From Zygnema cylindricum (Eukaryota; Streptophyta; Zygnematophyceae; Zygnematales; Zygnemataceae): a stretch of DNA of 48,443 nucleotides. Below the pieces are notes generated by a model, which was not told where the DNA came from, ran no database searches, and was given only the letters and a program-made list of their open reading frames with translations. Of this stretch, positions 30,590 through 40,123 are shown piece after piece. Position 1 is the first letter of the stretch, and the number at the start of each line of letters is the position of its first letter. Location: positions 137,264 to 185,706 of the forward strand of contig JBBHKE010001162.1 of the NCBI GenBank assembly GCA_037447655.1, in the 5' to 3' direction. A program made the translations under genes and the position numbers.

Positions 30590-31260
30590 CAAGTGGATCA
30601 CAGCTATAAATGAAGAAATGACCTCTATTATGGAAGCCAATACATGGGAGCTGGTAGATTGTCCACCGGACCGAAAACTGATCGGATGTAAGTGGGTTTT
30701 TAAACTTAAATTAAACCCGGATAATGCCATTGAGAGGTACAAAGCTAGGTTAGTTGCAAAAGGATATACTCAGAAAGAGGGGATAGACTACGAAAAAACC
30801 TTTGCCCCTGTAGTCATATTTCCTTCTGTTAGAATCCTTTTAAGTATAGCCACAGCGGAGGATATGGAAATCCACCAGATGGATATTAAAACGGCCTTTT
30901 TGCATAGAGAGTTGGAAGAAGAAATTGACATGAGGCAACCGGAAGGATTCATGGAAAGTGGGGAAGAAAACAAAGTTTGCAAACTGATAAAATCACTCTA
31001 TAGGCTTAAGCAAGCCCCACGACTATGGAATATAAAGCTCGACGAATTTCTGACAGGTTTGGGGTATACCAGAATTAGTTCAGATCACTCCATATATTTA
31101 TTTGAGGATGAGGATGGAGTTTTATTTATTGTTATTTATGTGGATGATTTGTTGGTCTTAAGCAAGTCATTAGATAAAATTAACAAACTAAACGGGATCT
31201 TAGAAGCCGCTTTGACATGAAAGATCTCGGCGAAGCAAAGTACATTTAAGGAATTCAAAT
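30590..31260 (+). pseudogene. Copia reverse transcriptase
   Basis: After a one-base insertion near 30577 the RT runs open from 30618 to 31220: ANTWELVDCP, GCKWVFKLK, ARLVAKGYTQKEGIDY, FAPVVIFPSVR, the palm MDIKTAFLHRELEEEIDM with the first Asp, IKSLYRLKQAPRLW, and the catalytic IYVDDLLVLS (YVDD at 31137-31148). A second frameshift near 31200 precedes FDMKDLGEAKYI. Catalytic residues are all present. Confidence 0.93.
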
Positions 31261-32120
31261 CGAGAGAGATAGAGGGAATAGGATTATAAGACTCACTCAA
31301 AAAGAAGCAATCGGTAATATGCTAGAAAAAATTCAAATGGAGAAAGCAAATGGATGTACTACTCCCATGGATTTGAAGAAAGAGAGTGAGGGGAGTGAAG
31401 AGGGAGGAATATTGATCATAAATGATGAGATAGATGAGATAGAAAGAAGATTTATGGAAAATATCCCTTATCGGCAGATTGTAGGCAGTTTAATATATTT
31501 TATGAATTGTACCAGGCCGGATATAGCTGCAGTCGTAGGAGTCCTCAGCAAGAGTCTAAATGACCCAAGAAAGAGAGACTGGGAGGCCGCCAAAAGGGTG
31601 ATGAGGTATCTGGTGGGGACAAGGGAATTGTGGTTGCATTTGGGAGGGGAGCACACTGACATCACAACCTGGAGTGATGCCAGTTATGGAGATGTGCCTT
31701 TAAGGCGGTGTACGACTGGCAAATTGGATCTGGTGCATGCTATTGGAGTAGCAAGCAACAGAAAGTAGTTGCTCAGTCCACTATGGAGGTTGAATACATG
31801 GCTTCCTGTGCTGCTACCAAAGAATTAAAGTGGGTGAAATCTCTTCTTGAAGAGCTTGGGTTCATGAAGACAAGAACGCAGAATGTTTTTGTGATAATCA
31901 AGTTGCTATCTCTATTTCAGCTTATCCGAAACATCACTTCAAAGCTAAGCATATGGATATTAGACTAAGCTTTGTCAAAGAGAAGGTTGGAAATAAATCA
32001 TTAAACTGGTTCATAAAACTGATAAAGAAATGATTGCAGACATGATGACAAAACCAGTACCTTCCCCTAAGTTTATTTATTGTAGAGAAAACAGTGGATT
32101 AAAATTGAAAAGTGACTAAG
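31261..32120 (+). pseudogene. Copia RT connection and RNase H
   Basis: Connection: YRQIVGSLIYFMNCTRPDI and WEAAKRVMRYLVGT. RNase H: WSDASYGDV (catalytic Asp), then a frameshift, CYWSSKQQKVVAQSTMEVEY with the Glu, and after another frameshift CDNQVAISISAYPKHHFKAK and HMDIRLSFVKEKV. Two late stops near 32030-32050 precede the polypurine tract. Three lesions make it inactive. Confidence 0.9.
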
Positions 32121-32132
32121 AATTAAGGGGAG
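32121..32132 (+). other. Polypurine tract
   Basis: AATTAAGGGGAG directly upstream of the 3' LTR start; the plus-strand primer site. Confidence 0.85.
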
Positions 32133-33029
32133 TGTTGAAAAGAGGTAATTAATAGTTCACTTCTATAGTTTAGTTAGAATTTTAAGAGAGAGAAAGAGAG
32201 AACCAAATGCACGCCATGGTTGCCGCGTCATTGAGGAGGGAGAATGAAATAGAAGGTATTTTACTATTTGTAGCAAAATACTGCCTCTAGCCGGATTTGA
32301 ACAATGGTCTACAGAATTTTATTTAGACCTTCGCCTTATCCATTAAGGCGGTAACGAAACGATATACGTATTACGTTTCACGCATATTTATCTATTTGTT
32401 AAACGGGCTAATTTGCAGCAGACTAACGAAAACACGCATTAATCAATTCATGCATGGAAGTAATCGAAGCCGCATAAATACAAATGATCGGACGGCCACA
32501 ATTGCAGCCGCCACCCACAATAAACTTTTTGCGGCCTTTGGGGATAGCGTCACGCGACGCCACGTGGCACCATACTATTGGATATCGGAGAAGATGGGAG
32601 GAGGAACCATGGCTCCCGTTTTGACGACGTCACTTTGAAAGCCATGTCGTACAATGGCCGTACAATAAGTACACCGCCTAATGTACCTTCTTGTACTATA
32701 TAGTTTTTCTATTGGACTAAGGTTTAGTAGTAGGCAGTCGTAAGTAGGCAGACCAGGACTTAGTGAAATTTAGGTACCTCTCTCTAAGAGAGCTTGTAAC
32801 TATAAAGGTCATCATTGACCAACCATAACTTACTGCTCAGGGGAGCAAATTCAGTGATTCTTTTTGCGTTTGAATCGGGGGAGTCTTGTTCTCACAGGGG
32901 TGTAGTGGTCAGAATATTTGTGTGCCTTGGCGGCGCTTATTCAGTGGGAAAGTAGAAGAGGAAAATATTATCCTAGAGGCTTTACATAGGCTGCTCATTC
33001 TCTGGGTCAATGGAGACCACAGAATTGCA
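32133..33029 (+). mobile_element. Copia 3' LTR, 897 bp
   Basis: Matches the 5' LTR along its full length. tRNA-like block 32280-32354; G-box 32559-32568; five GTAC cores 32649, 32660, 32669, 32683 and 32693; TATATAG at 32697; GGTCATCATTGACC near 32806-32820. A copy of the gag ATG (33010) is again 20 nt from the end, so a transcript initiated here would open a frame into the flanking DNA. Confidence 0.92.
32280..32354 (-). repeat. tRNA-like block antisense within LTR
   Basis: Identical to 13831-13905; Arg-like, B box GTTCAAATCC, anticodon-type stem GGTCT/AGACC. Confidence 0.6.
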
Positions 33030-33859
33030 GTGCTGGTCATGATAGAACATTTTTCCAAGTGGATCGAGTTGGTGGTTTTGCCCCGGAAAGAGTCCAAGGC
33101 AATTGCAGCTGCCTTTTTGCAAAGGGTGTTGGCCCAATTCGAAGCGCCTGCCGAAAGTTCTGACCGACCAAGGCTCCGAATTTGCTAGAGAATTTTCCCA
33201 CCTTTTGGAAAAATGCTTAGTCGACCATCGGTTGACTAGCCGTGACCATCCTCAAGCCAACGGTTTGGCCGAAAGGTTTGTACAACAGTGAAGCGGTCAC
33301 CACGAAAATATGTCGTGGAAGAAGATTTGGGGGAGTGGGACAGAAAAGTGCCTTGGATTGTTATGGGTTACAGATTTAGCAGGCAGGCTTCTCTCCACTC
33401 CTATAGCCCTTATTTCATTCTTTTTGGACGACATCTTATCTTGCCTGGAGCTGCATTAGGCCAAAGCGGTGGTCATACTGGAGATGGATGACAAGGGGAT
33501 AGTCAAAAAACTGATCGCCGACAGGGCCAAAGTATTCCACCGAGAGATGCCTCTTGCCATTGACAATTTGCAGGCGGCTCAACACCGAGATCAATTGTGG
33601 TATTCTTAGCGCTAGAGTGGGAATTATGTGCCTCGGCAGCGACGATTTATGCTGGGAGACTTTGTATATCGAATGCAACAGAAGAAGGACACGCTAGATA
33701 TTTCTGCCGGAAGAGTAATATTGAAAGTAGTCAAGGTTTCCAACAAAGGTGTTCTTACATTGGAGGGGAAAGATGGTCGACAAATTAAAGAAAATCAGAT
33801 AAATGTGGCCCCTTGCCATCTTCAGGGATTGGAAGACGAACCCACTTTTCACTTAACTT
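33030..33859 (+). pseudogene. Gypsy integrase C-terminal half, copy 2
   Basis: Continuation of the integrase cut at 26808: VLVMIEHFSKWIELVVLP, a one-base shift, VLTDQGSEFAREFSHLLEKC (second Asp), ANGLAERF (Glu), RKYVVEEDLGEWDRKVPW, YSPYFILFGRH, then MLGDFVYRMQQKKDTLD and VILKVVKVSNKGVLTLEGKDG (GPY/F-type region). Catalytic residues readable across three frames. Confidence 0.9.
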
Positions 33860-34037
33860 ACTTTGTCGATCCTCCCTTCGTTCATCAGCTAGCAATCAAT
33901 CCTCCCAACTGCAAAACTTAATGGTCTGCAATTAGTGTGGTCAGTGTTGGCATTAAGCCTGTATCCCCTCCTCTTAGGAGCCACACCCTCTACCCTCCAG
34001 CATCTAGTTCTGTGTGAACTACGAATGGAACGGGTAA
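33860..34037 (+). pseudogene. PHD-type zinc finger at gypsy integrase C-terminus
   Basis: In one frame: VCN-stop-CGQCWH-stop-AC, 15 codons, then FCVNYE and a terminal TAA. This aligns with the better copy at 37110-37298 and gives the C-X2-C-X4-H-X2-C...C-X2-C half of a PHD finger, with the Trp codon before the last pair mutated to TAG and the last Cys to Tyr. The first Cys pair has become Arg and Ser. Confidence 0.6.
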
Positions 34038-34081
34038 TTGGTTTCTATCTTAGTCACGGTTGACTAAGATGAGGGGGAAAT

Positions 34082-34380
34082 TGGGATATCAGCTCGATTA
34101 TCGACACCCTAATCCTTTCCTTTGGCCAAGGGGGGGAGGAAGGAAGAGGGGATAACTTTCGCCTTCCCCCTGCCCTCATCCCTATTCCCTGCCCTCATCC
34201 CTATTCCCTGCCCACGCCTCTCTTCTATTATGCATGCATATCTGTGGGAGGGATGCGGGCGGTAGTTGGTATGATTATCATTTTGGGAAGCATTCGCATT
34301 CGGGGTTCATTTGCAGGACTCCAATGTGGACGACTCCGGGCTCTGGGCCCTTCCCTCACGCTCATCAGGCACGCTCGACA
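34082..34380 (+). mobile_element. Gypsy 3' LTR, 299 bp
   Basis: Preceded by a polypurine tract GATGAGGGGGAAA (about 34068-34080). TGGGATATCAGC ... CACGCTCGACA. The flank (AGACGGCTATTG) is the RT region of another gypsy copy, showing that this element was inserted into that one. Two tandem CCCTCATCCCTATTCCCTGC units lie near 34172-34212. Confidence 0.8.
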
Positions 34381-35075
34381 AGACGGCTATTGTTAACTAA
34401 AAGCAATATCCTCTCAATTTCAAAGAAAAGGAATTCATCACGGCTATATTCTAGACTTTGGTGGAAGCCGACTTGTTTCAGGAAAGTACTCGACTTCAGG
34501 GGTTCGCTTCCCTAACAGTCCTCCCTCCCAAAAAGGATTCATCCGAGAAAACCGTAGATTTCCGAATGTGTGGAGACAATCGCATGCTGAACACGGCCAC
34601 CATCTCTGACCGGTATTCGATGCCGACCACGAAAGAGATGTTCGACTCTCTTGCTGGCGCCACTATATATTCCACTTTGGACATAAAGAATGGTTTTTGC
34701 CAGATTGCCATGGAACCAGAATTTATGAATGGATTTATATCCCTTTCAGGCTTAAGAATGCACCAGCAAAATTTCAACAGGCAATGGACAAAGCGCTCCT
34801 AGAAATCGATTGTGCTCGGTGCTACATCGATGATGTTATTATATTCTCAAAGACTTTTGAGGAACACCTAGAGCATATCCAGATCGTTCTCCAGGCACTC
34901 TAAGCAGCGAGCTTGAAATGTCACTCGGGCAAAGGTATTTTTGGGGTGCATAAAATTATTTACCTCGGACATGAGGTGACCCCCGGCACTGTGGGTCCCC
35001 ACATGGTCTAGGTGGCCACCCTTGACGCTCTTCCCTCTCCACAGGACATCTCCGCCCTTCGCACCTTTTTGGGTT
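34381..35075 (+). pseudogene. Gypsy reverse transcriptase relic
   Basis: Begins in the RT N-terminus at the insertion point and reads SPLNFKEKEF-like residues, then LTVLPPKKDSSEKTVDF, the palm SLAGATIYSTLDIKNGF, a deletion of about 35 bp relative to other copies, then CARCYIDDVIIFSKTFEEHL (YIDD at 34822-34833). Stops at 34901 and 35008 and frame changes follow. Confidence 0.87.
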
Positions 35076-35760
35076 TGGCCAAGTACTATCCAGAGTTTAT
35101 CCCCGAGTTCATTAGTCACGCCCAGCCCCTTAACAAGCTATTGTGGAAGGACCAAGACCGGCAGTGGGCAGAAGAACAACAGATTTCCTTCTAGTTCTTG
35201 AAAGATGCTCTGAAACAGCACCTCGTGCTTTGGATGCCTGATCACCAGAGACCTTTCCTCCTTTATACCAATTGGAGCAAGTTTAGATTAGGAGCGGTTC
35301 TGGCTGAAGTCGATGATGCCGGAGTATAATATTTGGTGGCCTACGCCAGCCAGAGCATTAACAGGGCATAAAGAAATTATAGCAGTTACCACGGGGAGTT
35401 ACTTGCAGTGGTTTGGGCCATCCAGCATTTTCGACCTTATTTGTACAGAGTCCATTTCACACTGATTATGGATCACCAACCCCTGAAATGGATCATGGAA
35501 AATAGTAAGTTGACCGGCAAACTCGCCAGATGGGTTCTTATCCTGGAGGAATATGATTTTGACATTGTTAATACGGCAAGGGAGATCCATGGGAATGCCG
35601 ACGGACTTAGCCAAAATCCTAATCCCTCCACCATGGATTCTACCAGGGCTCAGCATGATAAAGACCTTGAGATCAGCTTGGGAATCATTCGAGCATCCTC
35701 TGCTTTCATCTGGCTTCCCCAATTTGGGGAGGAACTGTCAACTTTCTCAGCCAATGTGTA
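35076..35760 (+). pseudogene. Gypsy RNase H relic
   Basis: FISHAQPLNKLLWKD, QHLVLWMPDHQRPFLLYT (the usual D of TDWS is Asn), VVWAIQHFRPYLYRVHFTLI, MDHQPLKWIMENSKLTG, LARWVLILEEYDFDIV, IHGNADGLSQNP. From 35408 it is open for 117 codons. Stops at 35193, 35328 and 35370. Confidence 0.85.
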
Positions 35761-37109
35761 GGGGCAAGCACCCATAGGGGCCGGACGGAAAGACATCTGG
35801 AACGACCTTGATGCTCTCCAATCTATCCAGCAAGGGTCACCTCTTACCCACCTGACTGGAGTTCCATTATCCCGGGTACATAACTGGATGGCTGAGTATG
35901 ATTCGGACAGAGGCCTTCTCCTTCGGAAATGGTCAGGCGGTACGAGGAGAGTGGTTACTCCCCCCTCTAACCGAGAAACTCTTATTTCCAATCTCCATCG
36001 GCAATGTGGACACTTTGGGCAAAAGCGGACCACTTCCCTGGTTACGGGCTCTTATTGGTGGCATGGGTTGCGGACCCAAGTCAACCGAATTGTGCAGACT
36101 TGCTCCTCATGCGGTCGAGTTAAGGGAACTTTTGACAAGAAGGGCAGGACTAAGCTTCATTCGCTTCCTATCTGAGGGATGTTTTATCGGTGGTCGTTGG
36201 ATCTTTTGGGACCTCTTCCGACCAGCAAGCGGGGGAACCGTTTTGTGCTGGTCATAATAGAACATTTTTCCAAGTGGATCGAGTTGGTGGTTTTGCCCCT
36301 GAAGGAGTCCAAGGCAATTGCAGATGCCTTTTTGCAAAGGGTTTTAGCCGAATTCGGAGTGCCTGCGTAAGTTCTGACCGACCAAGGCTAAGAATTTGCT
36401 AGAGAATTTTTGAACCTCTTCAAAAAATGCTTAGTCGACTATCGGCAGACCAATCCTGTCCACCCTTAAGCCGACGGTTTGGCCAAACGGTGCCTACACA
36501 CAGTGAAGTGCTCACTACGAAAATATGTCGTGGAAAAAGATTTGGGGGAGTGGGACAAAAAAGTGCCTTGGATTGCTATGGGCTACAGATTTAGCAGGCA
36601 GGCTTCACTCCACTCCTGTAGCCCTTATTTCATTTTATTTGGACGGCATCTCATCTTGCTCGGAGCCGCATCGGCCCAAACGGTGGTCCTACCAGCGATG
36701 GATGACAAGGGGACAGTCGAAAGCGGTGGTCCTACCGGCGATGGATGACTAGGGGACAGTCAAAAAACTGAGCACTGACAGAGCCAAGATATTCCACCGA
36801 GAAATGCCTCTCGCCATGGGCAATTTGCAAGCAGCTCAACACGGAGATCAGTTGTGGTATTCTCAACGGCGGAGCGGGAATTATGTGCCCCGGCAGCGAC
36901 GATTTATGTCGGGGGACTTTGTATATCGGATGCAACAGAAAAAGGACACGCTGGATATATCTGCCGGGGAGTAATTTTGAAAGTGGTGGAGGTTTCCAAC
37001 AAAGGGGTTCTTACATTGGAGGGAAAGGATGGTCGACGAATCAAACAGAATCAGATCAATGTGGCCCCATGCCTTATTCACGGATTGGATGAGGAACCCA
37101 CTTTTCACT
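35761..37109 (+). pseudogene. Gypsy integrase relic
   Basis: HHCC zinc domain intact in sequence: HRQCGHFGQKRTTSL ... QTCSSCGRVK (about 35996-36122). Core: WSLDLLGPLPTS (Asp, about 36196), LTDQG followed by a stop (Asp, about 36380), and DGLAKRC where the catalytic Glu is Lys (about 36480). Then YSPYFILFGRH-like residues, FMSGDFVYRMQQKKDTLD and VILKVVEVSNKGVLTLEGKDG. A 43-bp tandem duplication (36681-36766) breaks the frame. Leads directly into the PHD-type finger. Confidence 0.88.
36681..36766 (+). repeat. 43-bp tandem duplication in integrase
   Basis: 36681-36723 and 36724-36766 both start CGGTGGTCCTACC and contain GATGGATGACAAGGGGACAG with a few differences. Confidence 0.85.
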
Positions 37110-37298
37110 TAACTTACTTTGTCGATCCTCCTTCCTGTTCATCACCTTGCAATCAGCCCTCCCAAGTGCACGATATATTGGTATGCAATCAGTGTGGTCA
37201 GTGTTGGCATTCAGCCTGTTTCCCCTCCACTTGAGAGCCACACCCTTTACCCTTTACCGTTTACACCTGGTTCTGTGGGAATTGCGAATGCACCGGGT
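37110..37298 (+). pseudogene. PHD-type zinc finger at gypsy integrase C-terminus
   Basis: In frame after the integrase tail: SCSSPC (first Cys pair, 37136 and 37148), then VCNQCGQCWHSAC (37181-37219, C-X2-C-X4-H-X2-C), a TGA at 37232, and after a one-base shift WFCGNC (37269-37286, final C-X2-C). The whole gives a C4HC3 arrangement with the Trp two residues before the seventh ligand that is characteristic of PHD fingers. PHD fingers commonly read histone H3 tails; a role in choosing integration sites is inference. Other readings (RING, another zinc finger) are less likely because of the H-X2-C and WFC features. Confidence 0.65.
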
Positions 37299-37344
37299 AA
37301 TTTTTTCTATATCTTAGTCAAGGTTGACTAAGAGGGGGGGGGAT

Positions 37345-37629
37345 TGGGATAGCAGCCCGATTAGCGAGACCCAAATCCCTTTCTCATTCAAGGGGGGGGG
37401 GGGGGGGGAGGGGGAGGGGATCACTTTCGCTTTCCCCCTTCCCTCTTCCCTATTCCTTGACCCACGATTTCTCCTATTTTGCATGCATATCTATGGGAGG
37501 GATGTGGGCAGCAATGGGCATGATCATCATTTTGGGAAGCATCTGCATTCAAGGTTTATTTGTAGGACTCCAATGCTGACGACTCTCGGCCGTGGGCCCT
37601 TCCCTCACGTTAATCAGGCACGCTCGACA
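37345..37629 (+). mobile_element. Gypsy 3' LTR, about 285 bp
   Basis: Follows a polypurine tract AGAGGGGGGGGGAT. It holds an expanded G-run (37391-37408) that probably varies by slippage. Ends CGCTCGACA; the flank is hAT transposase sequence. Confidence 0.8.
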
Positions 37630-38848
37630 AGAGAAAGGAGTTTTTGCGGTGGGGGTCAAGCATGTGGTACAAGTTGTGACAGATTATGCTTCGTGAACAA
37701 GGCTGCCGCCTCAATGCTCATAGAAAAATATCCCTCCATCACGAGGACACCATGCGCTGCCCACGTATTGGACTTAATGTTGGAGGATTGGTGCAAATTA
37801 TCATTTATTTCAACACCTGTCCAAGAAGCGAAGGAGGTGTTGAAATTTATTATGAATCATCACATGACTGCAGCCTTGTTCCACAAAATATCCAAACTTA
37901 GGCTTTTCAAACCGGGAGAGACCAGATTTGCTACAAATTTTATCATGCTACTGGGTTTTTAGAGGTGAAGGATAGCTTAAAGATCTTGATGTTTGATGAT
38001 GCTTACAAACAGTGGTTATTGAAGTCTACATACAAGTTAGAGGGTGCGAAGATTAAAGGCTTTATCCTAAACGCGAAGTTTCGACGAGAGTGACTGAGGC
38101 TATGACAGTTATAGAGCCTGTAGTGTAGCTGATCACGGAGTGCGACAAAGTGAGCCCAACCGTGGGGAAGGTTTATCATGGATTTTACACTATTGGGGAG
38201 TTCTTAGTGAAGTTATCCAGCAATGGAGGAGCGCGAAATTACGAAGGCTTGCTGATTTTAGAGGAGTTGAATGTGTCTTTCATCGCGAGATGGGAGATGG
38301 CACATAGTCCTATATATGCTGCTGGCTTTGTACTCGATCTCGAGTACCAAAGTGACGAGTATGGTCAACTTTCAAATGTGAAAATAATGGAAGGTTTTAA
38401 AATAATGCTTGATAAGATGTTCCCTGATGTGGCGGACCAGGCTGCGGCCTACTCTGAGTTGTCTAAGTTTAAAGGTTTTGAAAGCATATTTGGGAGGGAG
38501 GTGACAAGGACTTGTGCAAAGCAGATGCCAGGGTGGAAGTGGTGGCAGCAGTTTGGGGCTGTCACCCCTATCTTACAATAAGTAGCAATTAGGATCCTTG
38601 CTCACTGCACGGTTGCTAGCTCATGTGAGAGGAATTGGTCAACCTATGACCATATTCACTCTAAAAAAAAGAACCGGTTGACAGCTAAAAGAGCCAATGA
38701 TTTGGTTTGGGTTTTTAGCAATCTCATATTGTTACAGAACACCAAGGATGTTAATTATGAAGAGGAAATGGTAGCATAGGAGGAAGAAGAAGGGGAGGTA
38801 GGGGAAGAGGAGTTTGATTAAGACATGTTTGACGTAGATTTGGAGTAA
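37630..38848 (+). pseudogene. hAT transposase relic (DUF659 and dimerisation domains)
   Basis: DUF659 part: VKHVVQVVTDYAS, then after a frameshift NKAAASMLIEKYPSI, TPCAAHVLDLMLEDW, FIMNHHMTAALFHKIS and LFKPGETRFATNFIML. A middle segment with many stops (37963-38150) is followed by an open 143-codon stretch from 38150, and then the hAT C-terminal dimerisation block with RILAHCTVASSCERNWS, HSKKKNRLTAKRANDLVWV and SNLILLQNT. It ends acidic, as usual for this family. The N-terminal BED finger is absent, cut by the gypsy LTR. It lacks terminal inverted repeats here. Domesticated plant genes of this family exist, but the stops argue for a dead transposon. Confidence 0.88.
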
Positions 38849-38863
38849 AGAGAGATAGGGGAG

Positions 38864-38865
<2 letters not shown>

Positions 38866-38918
<53 letters not shown>
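38866..38918. repeat. (AT)n microsatellite
   Basis: About 26 uninterrupted AT dinucleotides directly after the hAT relic. Confidence 0.95.
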
Positions 38919-38920
<2 letters not shown>

Positions 38921-39065
38921 CCCTACAATGAGTTGCCATATTTTTAATGTCAAAATTAAACCATATCCCTCAAATTAATACGTAGTTTGTTTTGATTTGC
39001 TTCAATGTTAACTTTGTCATTTTTGATTGTGGACATGGTTTTTTTTATCGTTGAGATTTTTTAAC

Positions 39066-39862
39066 AAAGCCATGTTGTACCAACATTGAGGCAGTATGGT
39101 CGCTGGTTCAGCAATCAGACAGTCTGTTCGCTGGTTCAGCCATGTAAAAGGGGTGATGAAATAACTCACAATGGGTGCTACTGTCAGACTAGCAATGCAC
39201 AAAATCAAATTACATCCTGCTACGTTGCTATGCTGCCATAAATATGTTGCGTTGCTATCCTACGCTACGCTATGGCATAGCGTTGCTATGCTGCTGCGTT
39301 GCTATTGCTGCATTGCTATGCTGTCATGGACATGCTGCGTTGCTATGCTACGCTACGCTATAGCATAGCGTTGCTATGCTGCTGCGTTGTTATTGCTGCA
39401 TTTTTTTGCTGCGTTGCTATGCTACGCTACGCTATAGCATAGCGTTGCTATTGTTGCATTGCTATGCTGCCATGGACATGTTGCGTTGCTATGCTACGCT
39501 AGCTATAGCATAGCGTTGCTATGCTGCTGCATTGCTATTGCTGCGTTGCTATGCTGCCATGCTGCGCTAGTCTAACATCCCAGTTGCGCTGCTCAAACAT
39601 CGCACCCATAACAGCTGCTATATTCTACCCTCAACCCACTAAGTCCTTGTATACTAGCCACCAAGCAGTTTGGTCGATGGTTAAGCGACAAGGCAGTCTG
39701 GTCGCTGGTTTGTTGCACGTTTTAGGTTTTAGGGTTTGAATATTTAAATATTTAAATTTGAAAAGTACAAAAAATACGAATTTTACGCACGAATTTTAAA
39801 AGTTTGAAATTGTTTTATGCGCACGGAACGTAGTATTCGTTAGTTTACTCCGTGCGTTTTAT
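39066..39862. repeat. Repeat region with GGTCGCTGGTT boxes
   Basis: Four related boxes of the type GCAGTCTGGTCGCTGGTT occur at about 39092, 39119, 39665 and 39693, flanking the hairpin array. The part 39560-39850 is homologous in inverted orientation to 6803-7040 (shared GTTGAGGGTAGAAT and AGCAGCTG blocks), so the region belongs to a dispersed repeat, possibly the LTR of the gag-only element. No gene seen in 38919-39862. Confidence 0.55.
39251..39567 (+). repeat. Four tandem units with internal hairpins
   Basis: Units of 71-88 bp begin at 39251, 39339, 39413 and 39484, each starting GTTGCTATGCTACGCTA. The best unit contains 9-bp inverted arms GCTATGCTA/TAGCATAGC around CGCTACGCTA, able to fold as a hairpin, plus many CTGCTGCGTTGCTATTG submotifs. 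Units differ in internal length. Confidence 0.85.
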
Positions 39863-40110
39863 GCGTATAGGACATCTATGGTGATGATCAAGCTGCCATT
39901 GCCATTTCTGCCAATCCTAAACATCACTTTAAAGCCAAACACATGGACATTGGACTTAGCTTTGTTAGGGAGAAAGTAGAAAACAAGATAATCAGTTTGG
40001 GGTATAAAACAAGTAGTGAAATGGTAGCAGATATGATGACCAAACCTGTTCCTTCCCCTAAACTAATTTTCTACCGAAAGAATTGTGGTCTTAAATTAAA
40101 GAGTGACTAG
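39863..40110 (+). pseudogene. Copia RNase H C-terminal fragment
   Basis: One clean frame to a natural stop: DDQAAIAISANPKHHFKAKH, MDIGLSFVREKVENK, EMVADMMTKPVPSPKL. It matches the end of the copia RNase H and is followed directly by polypurine tract and LTR. Everything 5' is missing. No lesion in these 80 codons. Confidence 0.88.
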
Positions 40111-40123
40111 AAAATAAGGGGAG
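40111..40123 (+). other. Polypurine tract
   Basis: AAAATAAGGGGAG before the LTR start at 40124. Confidence 0.8.

Larger units (their letters stand above)
26809..33029 (+). mobile_element. Almost complete copia element, 6.2 kb
   Basis: LTR (26809-27706), primer-binding site, gag, protease, integrase, RT, RNase H, polypurine tract and LTR (32133-33029) are all present in canonical copia order. It sits inside a gypsy integrase. The target reads GTGCT on the right (33030-33034) and GTG-T on the left (26805-26808), consistent with a 5-bp target duplication that lost one base. Frameshifts near 27980, 30577, 31200, 31715 and 31895 and stops at 28637, 29378, 29654 and 31246 make it non-autonomous now. 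LTRs are similar but clearly diverged, so the insertion is not recent. Confidence 0.93.

Noticed and set aside
37630-38848. Domesticated hAT gene
   Set aside because: The middle segment has many stops and the N-terminal zinc finger is replaced by a gypsy LTR.
39251-39567. CRISPR array
   Set aside because: Units are contiguous tandem repeats without unique spacers of constant length, in a plant-type transposon region.
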